64,000 nt of DNA from JAFECT01 sp035551675 (GCA_035551675.1 DASZMV010000090.1:62001-126000), one strand, 5' to 3'. Counted from the stretch's first letter, positions 18,376-27,627 are shown. The notes: generated by a model from the letters alone, not told the origin. A program made the numbers and translations.

Positions 18376-20454
18376 CTACCCGCCGATCAGGGCAAAGTCC
18401 GCCACGCGGCCCGCCGCGTCGCGAATTCGCGACAACAATCTCAACCGGTTCATCCGCACCGCTGCATCCGGATCGTTCACCAGCACCTTGTCGAAGAAAG
18501 CGTCCACCGGCCCGCGCAGACCCGCGAGCGATTCCCCCGCCCCGGTGAAATCCTCGCTGGCCAGTTGCGGTTCCAGTTTGGCCACCGCCGCGTCGAGCGC
18601 CGCCGCCAAGGCGCGCTCCTCCGCATCGCGGAACAAGGCCGGATCGGGATCGCCCTCGTAGGACTCGCCCGGGTTCTTCTTCGCCTCGGCCTTCAGAATA
18701 TTCACCGCACGCCGGTATCCGGCCAAAAGGTTCGCGCCGTCGTCCGTCTTGAGGAATTGATCCAGCGCCTCGACGCGGGCGACGATGCGGACCAGGTCGT
18801 CGTCCCCAAGGGCGAACACCGCGTCGACGAGGTCGTGGCGCTTGCCTTGCTCGCGGAGCAGGACCTTCAGGCGGTCGGCGAAGAATTCCGTTACCTCAGA
18901 AGAGAGCGATAGCTGGTCGACCGCACGGTTCTTCCACGGCGTGTTCATCTGAAGCGCCGAATAGGTGGCGCTGATCGCATCATTCAGAGTGAGCCGTACG
19001 CGGTTCGTGAGGATAATGCGGATGATGCCAAGCGCGGCGCGGCGCAATCCGTATGGATCACGTGATCCGGTCGGCCTCTCGTCGATCGAGAAGAAACCGA
19101 TCAGGCTGTCGAACTTATCGGCGAGCGCGACCGCCATGCTGACAGGCGCCGTAGGGACGTCGTCGGCGTTGCCCTGCGGCTTATAGTGGTCGCGGACGGC
19201 GTCAGCCACTTGCGGATCGGCGCCGGCGATGCGGGCGTAGTATCCGCCCATGAGCCCCTGCAACTCAGGGAACTCGCCCACCATGCCGGAGGCGAGGTCG
19301 GCCTTGGCCAGGCGTCCGGCTTCCTTTGCCTTGTCCAAATCGGCGTGCAGGTCCGGCGCGATCTGATGTGCAAGGTGACTGATGCGCGCGACGCGCTCGG
19401 CCATGGTTCCGAGTTTGGCGTGGAAGGTCACGCCTTCGAGTCTCGCCAGCCAGCGATCGAAATTACCCGCCTTCTGGTCCTCGTCCCAGAAGAACCGTGC
19501 ATCGTTCAGTCGCGCCGACAGCACGCGCGCGTTGCCCGCAGCGATAGCTTTGCCGCCGTCGGTCGCCTCGATGTTGGCAACCGCGAGGAAACGCGGCGCG
19601 AGGCCGGCGGTCTTCGGGTCGCGCACGGCGAAGTATTTCTGGTGCGTGCGCATCGACGTGCGGATCACCTCGGCCGGGAGGTCGAGGAAGGACGCGTCCA
19701 TTTCGCCCAGGATCGGCGTCGGCCATTCGGCTAGACCCGCGACCTCGTTCAGCAGGCCCTCGTCGGGCACGAGTTCGAGGCCTGCGGCGGCGCAGAGTTT
19801 CGCGGCGCGGTCGAGGATGGTGCGCTTGCGGTCTTCGGCATCGAGCACGACGAAATTGTCCGCCAGCACCTTCTTGTACGCGTCGAAACTCGCGACCGTC
19901 AGCGACTGGCCCGAGCCCATGAAGCGGTGGCCTTCGGTGACGTCGCCGCTCTGGATGCCGTCGATCGCGAACGGGACCACCGCGCCGTCGAACAGGCAGA
20001 GAATCCGCTTCAACGGACGCACCCAACGGAGCGACCCGGCGCCCCAGGTCATCGACTTGGGCCAGGGGAAGCCTCGCACCACCTGATCGGTGATCTCGGC
20101 GACGATCTGCGGCGTCGGTCGGCCCTTGCGCGCGATGTTGGCGAACAGCACGCCGTCGCGCTCGACCAATTGATCCCGGGTCAGGCCGGTCGAACGCAGA
20201 AACCCTTCGAGCGCCTGTTCCGGTGCATTGGCGCGCGGGCCTTTGCGTTCTTCGGTGCGGTCGGCCTGGGCCACCGGCAGGTCGTCGATGACGAGCGTCA
20301 AGCGCCTGGGTCCCGCGAACGACTGCACGGCGCCGTGCTCAAGCCCCGCGTCCTTCAGCTTGTCGACGAACAACCGCTCGAGATCGCGCGCGGCGTTGGC
20401 CTGCATGCGAGCGGGGATTTCTTCGCTGAAGAGTTCGAGGAGGAGCTGAGGCAT
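18376..20454 (-). CDS. glyS: Glycine--tRNA ligase beta subunit
   Basis: A 692-residue subunit of the bacterial alpha2-beta2 glycyl-tRNA synthetase. ATG 20454 gives the canonical N-terminus MPQLLLELFSEEIPARMQ; the TTG before it is ignored. Family blocks include GPRRLTLVIDDLP, the TEGHRFMGSGQ region, RVLSARLNDARFFW and RDPYGLRRAALGIIRI, with the HD-like and anticodon-binding parts toward the C-terminus. It lies 40 bp after glyQ and 3 bp before ppdK. Confidence 0.97.
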   Translation of the reverse strand: MPQLLLELFSEEIPARMQANAARDLERLFVDKLKDAGLEHGAVQSFAGPRRLTLVIDDLPVAQADRTEERKGPRANAPEQALEGFLRSTGLTRDQLVERDGVLFANIARKGRPTPQIVAEITDQVVRGFPWPKSMTWGAGSLRWVRPLKRILCLFDGAVVPFAIDGIQSGDVTEGHRFMGSGQSLTVASFDAYKKVLADNFVVLDAEDRKRTILDRAAKLCAAAGLELVPDEGLLNEVAGLAEWPTPILGEMDASFLDLPAEVIRTSMRTHQKYFAVRDPKTAGLAPRFLAVANIEATDGGKAIAAGNARVLSARLNDARFFWDEDQKAGNFDRWLARLEGVTFHAKLGTMAERVARISHLAHQIAPDLHADLDKAKEAGRLAKADLASGMVGEFPELQGLMGGYYARIAGADPQVADAVRDHYKPQGNADDVPTAPVSMAVALADKFDSLIGFFSIDERPTGSRDPYGLRRAALGIIRIILTNRVRLTLNDAISATYSALQMNTPWKNRAVDQLSLSSEVTEFFADRLKVLLREQGKRHDLVDAVFALGDDDLVRIVARVEALDQFLKTDDGANLLAGYRRAVNILKAEAKKNPGESYEGDPDPALFRDAEERALAAALDAAVAKLEPQLASEDFTGAGESLAGLRGPVDAFFDKVLVNDPDAAVRMNRLRLLSRIRDAAGRVADFALIGG

Positions 20455-20494
20455 CAAAGAATGCCCTGAAGGGTACCGGAGATCGAAGCGCGCA

Positions 20495-21382
20495 TCACGC
20501 CTTCTCCCCCTCGACCTTCACCCATGCCTCGGCGCACGCCTTACACAGATCCCGGATGCGGCCGATGTAGCTTTGGCGTTCGGCGACGGCGATGGCGCCG
20601 CGTGCGTCCATCAGGTTGAACAGGTGCGAGGCTTTCAGGACGCGGTCATAGGCGGGCAACGCCAGCGGCTGACCTTGCGGGCCCTTGGCGGCCAGGATCA
20701 CCGGCACCATGCGCTCCATGTCCTCGAACTCGCGCTTCAGCACGTCGACGTCGGAGACTTCGAAGTTGAAGGCGGACTGTTCGCGTTCGTTTTCGAGGAA
20801 CACGTCGCCGTAGGTCACGCCCGCATTGTTGAACTTCAGGTCGAACACGTTGTCGACGCCCTGCACGTACATGCACAGGCGTTCGAGCCCGTAGGTCAGT
20901 TCGCCCGCCACCGGGAACACGTCGAGACCGCCGACCTGCTGGAAATAGGTGAACTGCGTCACCTCCATGCCGTCGCACCACACTTCCCAGCCCAGGCCCC
21001 AGGCGCCGACGGTCGGGTTCTCCCAGTCGTCCTCGACGAAGCGGATGTCGTGCAGCATCGGATCGATGCCGATCGCCTTCAGCGAGCCGAGGTACAGGTC
21101 CTGCAGGTCGTCGGGGTTCGGCTTCAGGATCACCTGGAACTGGTAGTAGTGCTGCAGACGGTTGGGGTTCTCGCCGTAACGGCCGTCGGCGGGCCGGCGC
21201 GAGGGCTGGACATAGGCGGCGCGCCATGGCTTGGGGCCGAGCGCACGCAATACCGTCGCGGGGTGCAGGGTGCCCGCCCCCACCTCCACGTCATAGGGCT
21301 GCAGAATCAGACAGCCCTGATCGCCCCAATACCTCTGGAGCGTCAGGATAAGATCCTGAAACGAAAGCGGTTGTTCGGCCAC
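20495..21382 (-). CDS. glyQ: Glycine--tRNA ligase alpha subunit
   Basis: A 295-residue catalytic subunit. The sequence SFQDLILTLQRYWGDQGC, then QPYDVEVGAGTLHPATVLRALGPKPW and YVQPSRRPADGRYGENPNR, is diagnostic of GlyQ. There is no ATG near the N-terminus: GTG 21382 gives the usual length, and TTG 21403 is a longer alternative that would start inside the terminator T-run. No clear Shine-Dalgarno is visible. It heads the glyQ-glyS-ppdK operon, directly downstream of a strong terminator that isolates it from the fasciclin gene. Confidence 0.96.
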   Translation of the reverse strand: MAEQPLSFQDLILTLQRYWGDQGCLILQPYDVEVGAGTLHPATVLRALGPKPWRAAYVQPSRRPADGRYGENPNRLQHYYQFQVILKPNPDDLQDLYLGSLKAIGIDPMLHDIRFVEDDWENPTVGAWGLGWEVWCDGMEVTQFTYFQQVGGLDVFPVAGELTYGLERLCMYVQGVDNVFDLKFNNAGVTYGDVFLENEREQSAFNFEVSDVDVLKREFEDMERMVPVILAAKGPQGQPLALPAYDRVLKASHLFNLMDARGAIAVAERQSYIGRIRDLCKACAEAWVKVEGEKA

Positions 21383-21400
21383 GGGATTTGTTCGCAGGTG

Positions 21401-21434
21401 CAAAAAAGTCGGCGGACCATAGGGTCCGCCGACT
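21401..21434 (-). terminator. Rho-independent terminator after the fasciclin gene
   Basis: A perfect 12-bp stem, AGTCGGCGGACC with its complement, around ATAG (21407-21434), followed on the minus strand by six T (21402-21407). It ends transcription of the minus-strand fasciclin gene just before glyQ. Confidence 0.92.
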
Positions 21435-21486
21435 GCCTTATCAAGCCGATGAAAGCCTTAGAACGCCAGGGTCAGCGGCGTCGGGC

Positions 21487-22029
21487 TCAGCGGGGCGCCA
21501 GGACCCGGTCGAGCACGAAGATGTTGCCGTTGGTGGCGGGGATGTCGTTCTGCACCACGATGGCGGCGTCGACGTGCACCTTTCCGTCGGGCTGATTGCC
21601 GTCGATCTGAACCGAGCTGCCGGCCACCGTCTGGATGGCGCTGTAGTGGCCGATGATCTGGGCGCTCGTAATCCTGGCGTTGATCACGTGGTACAGCATC
21701 AGGCGCTGCAAGCCGTCCTTGTCGTCGGTGTTCAGCCAGCCGTCGACGATGCCGGGCGCGAGCTTGGCGAAGGCGGCGTCGTCGGGCACGAACAGGGTGA
21801 TGCTCGGCAAGGTCTTCAGGGTCTCGGTGATCCCGGCCGCATCCGACAGCTTCAGGAAGGTCGTGAACGTCCCGCGCGCCTGCAGGGTCTGGATCACGTC
21901 GCCGGTGGGCGCCGGAGCGGGCGCCGGCGCGACGGCGGGGGCCGCGGGAGCCGGGGCGGGTTGGGCCATGGCGGGCGCCGCGACCAGCAGGGCGGTGGCC
22001 ACGACGGCGGCGAAACGGAAGAAGGTCAT
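21487..22029 (-). CDS. Secreted fasciclin (FAS1) domain protein
   Basis: A 180-residue exported protein with a signal peptide (about 1-22, ending PAMAQPA), a short Ala/Pro linker and one FAS1 domain (about 45-178). FAS1 hallmarks are TLFVPDDAAFAKL (H1 region), MLYHVINARI (YH box) and the C-terminal GNIFVLDRVLAPR. FAS1 domains mediate adhesion or binding at the cell surface. ATG 22029 starts the signal peptide. A plausible TTGACG promoter lies about 120-145 bp upstream and a strong terminator follows, so it is probably a single-gene unit. Confidence 0.93.
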   Translation of the reverse strand: MTFFRFAAVVATALLVAAPAMAQPAPAPAAPAVAPAPAPAPTGDVIQTLQARGTFTTFLKLSDAAGITETLKTLPSITLFVPDDAAFAKLAPGIVDGWLNTDDKDGLQRLMLYHVINARITSAQIIGHYSAIQTVAGSSVQIDGNQPDGKVHVDAAIVVQNDIPATNGNIFVLDRVLAPR

Positions 22030-22147
22030 GAAGGCCTCAGATCTTGAACCAGTGGGAAGTTCGCCGGAACGTCGGTCCGGGCCCGGCTGCGCGGGCTCCG
22101 TCGACGCGGGACTGTTCCGTACCCCGGACCAATGCGCCCCGCTTGTG

Positions 22148-22174
22148 ACTAGAAAACGGCCGAGCCTGCGTCAA
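22148..22174 (-). promoter_or_regulatory. Candidate housekeeping promoter for the fasciclin gene
   Basis: On the minus strand TTGACG (22174-22169) is followed after 15 nt by TCTAGT (22153-22148). TTGACG-type -35 boxes with a short spacer are typical of the Caulobacter housekeeping sigma factor. The spacer is short and the -10 is weak, so this is tentative. Confidence 0.4.
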
Positions 22175-22230
22175 CTTAACACCCCTGCCGCGTTACTGCC
22201 TGACCCAGTACTGCCTGCCTCGGTCTTTTT

Positions 22231-23124
22231 CTATCCGACCAGTTTCTCCCAAGGGCCGCCCAGCCGGCAGGGTTTCACCCACCAGGCGGGATGGTCCCGC
22301 GCCACGTCCTCGGAAAGCGACAAGGCCTCCATCTCCCCCTCGACCAGGGCGAAACAGGTGGCGCCCGATCCCGACATCCGCGCGATCAGGCTTTGAGGCG
22401 CGGCGTGCAGGCGGGCCAGAACCTCGCCCACGGCCGGCTCCATCAGGACCGCGGGCCGCTCGAGGTCGTTGCGGGTGAGCGCCAGGATGGCGGCGAGCTC
22501 TCCCGCGCTCTCGATCGCGTCCGGCAGCTGGGGCCGCTCCACCGGGCGCGTCAGACCCGTTTGATCGAAGGCGGCATAGACCGCGCCGGTCGGGCACGGC
22601 CTGCCGGGGTTGACCAGGACCGCGTGCAGTTCGGGCAGGTCGGACGCGGGTGACAGCCGCTCTCCTCGTCCCTCCGCGATGGCCGGCCACGAATGCAGGC
22701 ACAGCGGACCGTCGGAGCCGAGGTCTGCGGCCAGCCGTTCGAGCGCCTCGGTGGACAGGCCGAGGTCGAAGGCGCTGTTGAACAGGCGAAGGGTCGCGGC
22801 CCCGTCCGCCGTGCCGCCGCCGACGCCCGCCGCTACGGGCAGCGCTTTCTCGAGCAGCACCCGAACGGGCCCGAGCGGCAGGCCGGTCTCCGCCTCCAGG
22901 CTCTTGATCGCGTCGAGCACCAGGTTCCGGTCATGACCGGCAAGGGCCGGCGCGAACGGGCCGTCGACCACCAACTCGAAGTGTTCCGCCGGGGCGACGC
23001 TGACCTTGTCGCCGACGTCGGCGAAGACCGCGAGACTGGCGATTGGGTGATAGCCGGAGGGCTCGATCGGCCCGACATGCAGGAACAGGTTGATCTTGGC
23101 CGGCGCGAAGGCGCTCGAGATCAC
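22231..23124 (-). CDS. ispE: 4-(cytidine 5'-diphospho)-2-C-methyl-D-erythritol kinase
   Basis: A 297-residue GHMP kinase of the MEP isoprenoid pathway, phosphorylating CDP-methylerythritol with ATP. The N-terminus AFAPAKINLFLHVG and the ATP-binding glycine loop PVAAGVGGGTADGAATLRL are diagnostic, followed by the C-terminal SGSGATCFAL. The start is GTG 23124, whose first four bases (GTGA) overlap the stop of the TPR gene; the frame stays open further upstream only as shadow. This coupling to the TPR gene and to ETF-QO upstream is a typical local order in Caulobacterales. Confidence 0.95.
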   Translation of the reverse strand: MISSAFAPAKINLFLHVGPIEPSGYHPIASLAVFADVGDKVSVAPAEHFELVVDGPFAPALAGHDRNLVLDAIKSLEAETGLPLGPVRVLLEKALPVAAGVGGGTADGAATLRLFNSAFDLGLSTEALERLAADLGSDGPLCLHSWPAIAEGRGERLSPASDLPELHAVLVNPGRPCPTGAVYAAFDQTGLTRPVERPQLPDAIESAGELAAILALTRNDLERPAVLMEPAVGEVLARLHAAPQSLIARMSGSGATCFALVEGEMEALSLSEDVARDHPAWWVKPCRLGGPWEKLVG

Positions 23125-24860
23125 CGCCCAGAGTCCCCCGCCGCGACCTTGGCGTTGGGAACCAGGCCGTCCTTGAGCTTGGTCTCCACCCTCGCCTTGA
23201 CCTTCTCGTCGGGGGCAAATGTCAAAACCCGCCGCCACTGGTAGGCGGCCTCGTCCTTGCGCCCGACACTCCAATAGGCGTCGCCCAGGTGGTCGTTGAT
23301 CTCGGGGTCGGAGGGTTCGATGAGGACCGCGCGTTCCAGCTCGGTCACCGCTTCGGGATAGTCGCCCAGCCGGTAGTGCGCCCAGCCCAGGGAATCCAGC
23401 ATGGCGCCCGAGTTGGGCCGCGCCTTTACGGCGCGCTCGATCAGGGCCAGGCCGCCCTTCAGATCCTCGCCGCGGTCGATCCACTGGTAGCCCAAAAAGT
23501 TCAGCAGTTCAGGCTCGTTGGGCGCGAACTTCAGGGCGCTCTTCAGGTCAGCCTCGGCCTCGGGCCAGCGCCCGAGCTGCTCGCGGACGGCGGCGCGCAT
23601 GTAGTAGACGCGCCAATCGCTGCCCCCCAGGCCGATCACTTCGTCCAGGGCCTGATCCGCCTCGCTGTAGCGGTTTGAGGTGCGCAGGAGTTCGGCCAGC
23701 AGGAGCTGACCTTCGAGGCGATGCAGCGGGTCGCCGTGCGCCATGCTGCGGGCGATGCCCAGGGCGCCGTCGAGGTCGCCCGAGATCTGCAGGCTGTAGG
23801 CGGTGCGGGTGCGCGCCTCGGCATAGGCGCGGCTGTTCGTCGGCACGTGGGACCAGCAGGCGCGCGCGGCGATCTCGTCCTTGCCGGCGGAGAGCGCGTC
23901 GCCGCAGTAGAGCCAGGCCTGGCCGTTGATCGGATCGAGCCGGAGCGCCAGGCGCGCGTAGAACAGGCTGAGCTGCTCCTGACGCTCGGCCGCCGCGGCG
24001 CCGGCGGCATAAGTCAAAACGTCGGCCGCTCCGCGCTTGATCGACGGCGCCGGCGGGAGGTTCGAACCGCCGCCCTTGGCCCGTTCGCGATCGGCGATCA
24101 GCTCGGGATCGCCCGGGGTGGTAGCGAGGCCTTTTTCATAGATTGCAACGGCTTCTCGGTCGCGGCCGCGACGTTCCAAGAACTCGCCGTAGGGCTGGGC
24201 GAACAGGCCGGCGGTGATGCTGTCGTCGGCCAGGGTCTTGTAGAGCGCGTCGGCCTCGGCATAGCGGCCGCGCAGCTCGAGAAGCTGGGCGCGGCTGATC
24301 TGGTCGAGCAGGGCCACCAGCCGCTCGTTGGGTCCGCCGAGGTGCGTTGCAGTCGCGAGGTCCCAGTGCCCGGCCTGGGCCTGGGCGTAGGGCTTCAAGA
24401 GCATCAGGGCGACGTGGTCGGGGATGGTCGCGGGCGCGGCGGTGACGATCTTTTCCGCGTCCCCGCCCTTGTCCTCGGCCAGCGCCTCGACGGCGCGGGT
24501 GACGGCGCCCAGGCCGCGATAGGCCATCACCGGGTCGGTGTCGTCCGGCGCCAGGCGCGCGGCGGCCTGCACGTCGCCGATCAGGAGCGCGGCGGCGAAG
24601 GCGTGTTCGCGCAGGATGGGGTCATCGGGCCGCTCGGTGGCCGCCCCGATCAGCATGCGGGCGCCGTCTTCGCCGCCGTCGCGCTGCATCGAGATCTCTC
24701 CGCCCAGGAAGGTCCCGTAGAGCGAGGGGGTGTCGACCGAGGGCGCGATCTTGGGGCGGACGTCGTCGATGGACTGGGCGCTCGCGCCGAAGGCCAGGAC
24801 AAGGCTGGCGGACGCGCCAAGAAGCGCGCTCCGGAACAACAGGTTACGGCGGGAAGCCAT
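23121..24860 (-). CDS. Exported tetratricopeptide-repeat protein
   Basis: A 579-residue protein with a signal peptide (MASRRNLLFRSALLGAS... ending AFGASAQ, about residue 29) and many TPR helices. The clearest repeats lie in the last 200 residues (RWPEAEADLKSALKFAPNEP, ALIERAVKARPNSGAML, GDYPEAVTELERAVLIEPSD). ATG 24860 has AAAGGG upstream and starts the signal peptide. Periplasmic TPR proteins act as scaffolds; this one has no catalytic domain and its partners are unknown. Its stop overlaps the ispE start by 4 bp, and ETF-QO ends 25 bp upstream, so the three are likely one operon. Confidence 0.88.
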   Translation of the reverse strand: MASRRNLLFRSALLGASASLVLAFGASAQSIDDVRPKIAPSVDTPSLYGTFLGGEISMQRDGGEDGARMLIGAATERPDDPILREHAFAAALLIGDVQAAARLAPDDTDPVMAYRGLGAVTRAVEALAEDKGGDAEKIVTAAPATIPDHVALMLLKPYAQAQAGHWDLATATHLGGPNERLVALLDQISRAQLLELRGRYAEADALYKTLADDSITAGLFAQPYGEFLERRGRDREAVAIYEKGLATTPGDPELIADRERAKGGGSNLPPAPSIKRGAADVLTYAAGAAAAERQEQLSLFYARLALRLDPINGQAWLYCGDALSAGKDEIAARACWSHVPTNSRAYAEARTRTAYSLQISGDLDGALGIARSMAHGDPLHRLEGQLLLAELLRTSNRYSEADQALDEVIGLGGSDWRVYYMRAAVREQLGRWPEAEADLKSALKFAPNEPELLNFLGYQWIDRGEDLKGGLALIERAVKARPNSGAMLDSLGWAHYRLGDYPEAVTELERAVLIEPSDPEINDHLGDAYWSVGRKDEAAYQWRRVLTFAPDEKVKARVETKLKDGLVPNAKVAAGDSGR

Positions 24861-24885
24861 CAAAGCCCTTTCACGCGCGACACGC

Positions 24886-26559
24886 TTACATATTGGGGTA
24901 GTTCGGGCCTCCGCCACCCTCGGGCGTGGTCCACACGATGTTCTGCGACGGGTCCTTGATGTCGCAGGTTTTGCAGTGGACGCAGTTCTGGGCGTTGATC
25001 TGGAAGCGCGGGTTCTTCCCCTGATCGTCATAGAGGACCTCATAGACGCCCGCGGGGCAATAGCGCTGCGCCGGCTCGGCATACTCCGGCAGGTTCACCC
25101 GCACCGGGATCGAGGGGTCGATCAGCTTCAGGTGCGCAGGCTGGTCCTCCTCGTGATTGGTGTTGGAGACGAACACCGAGGACAGCTTGTCGAAACTCAC
25201 CACCCCGTCGGGCCTGGGGTAGGCGATCGGCTTGAAATCCTTCGCCTCGCCCGTGGCTTGGGCGTCGCTCTTGCCGTGCTTCAGGGTTCCGAACGGCGAC
25301 CAGCCGCCGGTGATGTTGGTGATCGTCATCTCGACGCCGCCGGCGAGAATCCCCAACGTCGTGCCGAGCCTGGACCACAGCGGCTTCACGTTGCGCACCT
25401 TACGAAGCTCCTTGCGCACGCTGCTGTTTTCGTAAGCCTCTTCGTAGGCCGCCAGCACGTCGCCCGAACGCCCTTCGCCGAGCGCATCGAAGGCCGCGTC
25501 GGCGGCCATGATGGCGGTGAGGATGGCGTTGTGGCTGCCCTTGATGCGCGGCAGGTTCACGAAGCCCGCCGAGCAGCCGATCAGGGCGCCGCCCGGGAAG
25601 GCCAGCTTGGGCACCGACTGGAAGCCGCCCTCGGTGATGGCGCGAGCGCCGTAGGAGATGCGCTTGGCGCCCTCGAACATCGGCTTGATCGCGGGGTGCT
25701 GCTTGAAGCGCTGGAACTCGTCGAAGGGCGAGAGGTAGGGGTTCGCGTAGTTCAGATGCACCACGAAGCCGACGGCCATGAAGTGGTCGCCGAAGTGATA
25801 CAGGAACGAGCCGCCGCCGGTCCGGTTGTCGAGCGGCCAGCCCATGGTGTGCTGCACCAGGCCCGGTTGGAACTTGTCCGCAGGAACCTGCCACAACTCC
25901 TTCAGGCCAATGCCGTATTTCTGTGGATCGCGACCGTCGGCGAGATTGAAGTCGCGGATCACGACCTTCGACAGCGAGCCCCGCGCGCCCTCCGCGAGGA
26001 ACACGTACTTGCCGTGCAGTTCGAGGCCCGGCTGGTAGTCCGGCTTGTGGTGGCTGTCCTTGGCCACGCCGAACACGCCCGCGACCACGCCCTTCAGCGC
26101 CCCGTCGTCGCCGAATACGGGCTCGGACGCGGCCATGCCGGGATAGATCTCCACGCCGAGCGCCTCGGCCTGTTCGCCCAACCAACGGCACAGGTTCCCG
26201 AGCGAACCCACGTAATTGCCGTGGTTTTTCATGTAGGACGGTTGCGGCAGCCAGGTGATGTCGAGCGACCCGCCCGGACCGAGCACGAGGAACTTGTCCG
26301 TCGTCACCGGCGTGTCCAGCGGACAACCCTTGTCGCGCCAGTCTGGGATCAGGGCGTTGAGACCGCAGGGATCGACCACCGCGCCAGAGAGGATGTGCGC
26401 CCCGACCTCGGAGCCCTTCTCGATCACCGCGACCGAGACCTCGCGGCCGGCCTCAGCCGCTCGTCGTTTCAGTCGAATGGCGGCGGCGAGGCCCGCGGGC
26501 CCCGCGCCCACGATCACGACGTCATAGTCCATCGCCTCGCGCGCGGTCTCTTCGGACAT
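24886..26559 (-). CDS. Electron transfer flavoprotein-ubiquinone oxidoreductase
   Basis: A 557-residue membrane-associated flavoprotein that passes electrons from ETF (fatty-acid and amino-acid oxidation) to ubiquinone. ATG 26559 is chosen, with AAGGA 8 nt upstream. The FAD-binding GAGPAGLAAA begins at Gly18. The [4Fe-4S] cluster cysteines are all present: YCPAGVYE and QNCVHCKTCDIKDPSQN near the C-terminus, ending in the usual PEGGGGPNY. The ubiquinone-binding region (GGFQSVPKLAFPGG, GCSAGFVNLPRIKGSHNA) is intact. Length is standard. The gene is divergent from the UDG gene (95 bp between starts) and heads the TPR-ispE row. Confidence 0.97.
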   Translation of the reverse strand: MSEETAREAMDYDVVIVGAGPAGLAAAIRLKRRAAEAGREVSVAVIEKGSEVGAHILSGAVVDPCGLNALIPDWRDKGCPLDTPVTTDKFLVLGPGGSLDITWLPQPSYMKNHGNYVGSLGNLCRWLGEQAEALGVEIYPGMAASEPVFGDDGALKGVVAGVFGVAKDSHHKPDYQPGLELHGKYVFLAEGARGSLSKVVIRDFNLADGRDPQKYGIGLKELWQVPADKFQPGLVQHTMGWPLDNRTGGGSFLYHFGDHFMAVGFVVHLNYANPYLSPFDEFQRFKQHPAIKPMFEGAKRISYGARAITEGGFQSVPKLAFPGGALIGCSAGFVNLPRIKGSHNAILTAIMAADAAFDALGEGRSGDVLAAYEEAYENSSVRKELRKVRNVKPLWSRLGTTLGILAGGVEMTITNITGGWSPFGTLKHGKSDAQATGEAKDFKPIAYPRPDGVVSFDKLSSVFVSNTNHEEDQPAHLKLIDPSIPVRVNLPEYAEPAQRYCPAGVYEVLYDDQGKNPRFQINAQNCVHCKTCDIKDPSQNIVWTTPEGGGGPNYPNM

Positions 26560-26654
26560 GCCGGGAATCCTTAGCTCGCCTTCCAAGCGCGTGCGGTATA
26601 ACGCAAGCCGACCCTTGGAAAGCGCGGAATGCGGACGAAGCCGCCCCTTTGCTC

Positions 26655-27491
26655 ATGACGCCGCCCGACCTACGCGACGCCGAGGCCCTGCTGGGCTTCT
26701 GGCGCGAGGCCGGGGTGGACGCGCTCTACGAGGACGCGCCGGTCGATCGCACCCTCACCCAGCCCAAACCCGAGGTGCGCCCGCTCCGCCCCGCCGCGCC
26801 GGCGCCCCGCATGGCGTCAAGCCCGGCCGGTCAACGGGAGAACATCGACGTCGCCGCGCTCAGCGCCGAAGCCCGGAAGCTGGCCCTGGAGGCGAACGAC
26901 CTCGACGCCCTGAAGGCGCTGGTCGGCGAGTACGCCGGTTGCCCGCTCCGGTTCGAGGGCGCGGCGCGCCAGGCAGTGTTCGGGCGCGGTAATCCCAAGG
27001 CGGACATCCTGATCATCGGCGAGGCTCCCGGGGCCGAGGAAGACGTCCAGGGGGCGCCGTTCGTGGGTCGGGCCGGAAAGCTGCTCGATCGCATGCTCGC
27101 TTCGGTCGGTTTGAGCGAGCGGGTCTACATCACCAACACCGTCTACTGGCGGCCGCCGGGCAACCGCACCCCCTCGCCCCAGGAGCAGGCGACCTGTGCG
27201 CCGTTTCTCGAGCGCACAATCGCCATAATCCAGCCACAAATATTGGTGTGCGCAGGCGGCGCCTCGGCCAAGGCCGTCTTGAAAAGAACTGAAGGAATAC
27301 TGGCGTTACGCGGCAATTGGTATGAGTGGACGTCACAAGACGGGTCGTTGACCCGCCCGGTTCTACCGATGCTCCACCCCGCGTTTCTTTTGCGCACCCC
27401 CCAGGCGAAAAAGAAAGCTTGGTTTGACCTTTTGTCGCTGGCTGGGCGGCTTGATCAGACCGCTCACGCTGCGTTACAAACTGAAATGTAA
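26655..27491 (+). CDS. Uracil-DNA glycosylase, type 4-like, missing two cluster cysteines
   Basis: A 278-residue DNA-repair protein of the family 4 UDG group, which removes uracil from DNA. Motif 1 is GEAPGAEED (residues 122-130) with PFVGRAGKLLD, and motif 2 is LHPAFLL (His241). Classic family 4 enzymes bind [4Fe-4S] through four Cys (CxxC, KCRPPxNR, AAC). Here only Cys96 and Cys181 remain: the first position is Tyr93 and the KCRPP cysteine is Trp165 (VYWRPPGNR). So a cluster is unlikely. The Trp variant looks like one shared by alphaproteobacterial relatives, as far as I recall. A roughly 60-residue Pro-rich N-terminal extension precedes the core. ATG 26655 is chosen over TTG 26649. Confidence 0.9.
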   Translation: MTPPDLRDAEALLGFWREAGVDALYEDAPVDRTLTQPKPEVRPLRPAAPAPRMASSPAGQRENIDVAALSAEARKLALEANDLDALKALVGEYAGCPLRFEGAARQAVFGRGNPKADILIIGEAPGAEEDVQGAPFVGRAGKLLDRMLASVGLSERVYITNTVYWRPPGNRTPSPQEQATCAPFLERTIAIIQPQILVCAGGASAKAVLKRTEGILALRGNWYEWTSQDGSLTRPVLPMLHPAFLLRTPQAKKKAWFDLLSLAGRLDQTAHAALQTEM

Positions 27492-27515
27492 TTCGTAGGC
27501 GTTAGCTGCGCGTTC

Positions 27516-27627
27516 ACCCGGCGGTCTCATCCTTCGCCGGGTACGCTGAGACCGTTGGCCCCACCGGGGGAGCGAGGACGCGAAAGACGTCCCGTCCGGC
27601 AGGCCGGCGCGATTGGTGAAGGACGGG
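27516..27627 (+). promoter_or_regulatory. Structured leader upstream of the lytic transglycosylase
   Basis: ACCCGGCG (27516-27523) pairs with CGCCGGGT (27535-27542). GGTCTCA (27523-27529) lies in that loop and pairs with TGAGACC (27547-27553), so the two stems are either mutually exclusive or a tight pseudoknot. Farther on CCCGTCC (27591-27597) pairs with GGACGGG (27621-27627), ending 15 nt before the ATG. The set could be a regulatory 5' leader. I match it to no known riboswitch. Confidence 0.4.
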
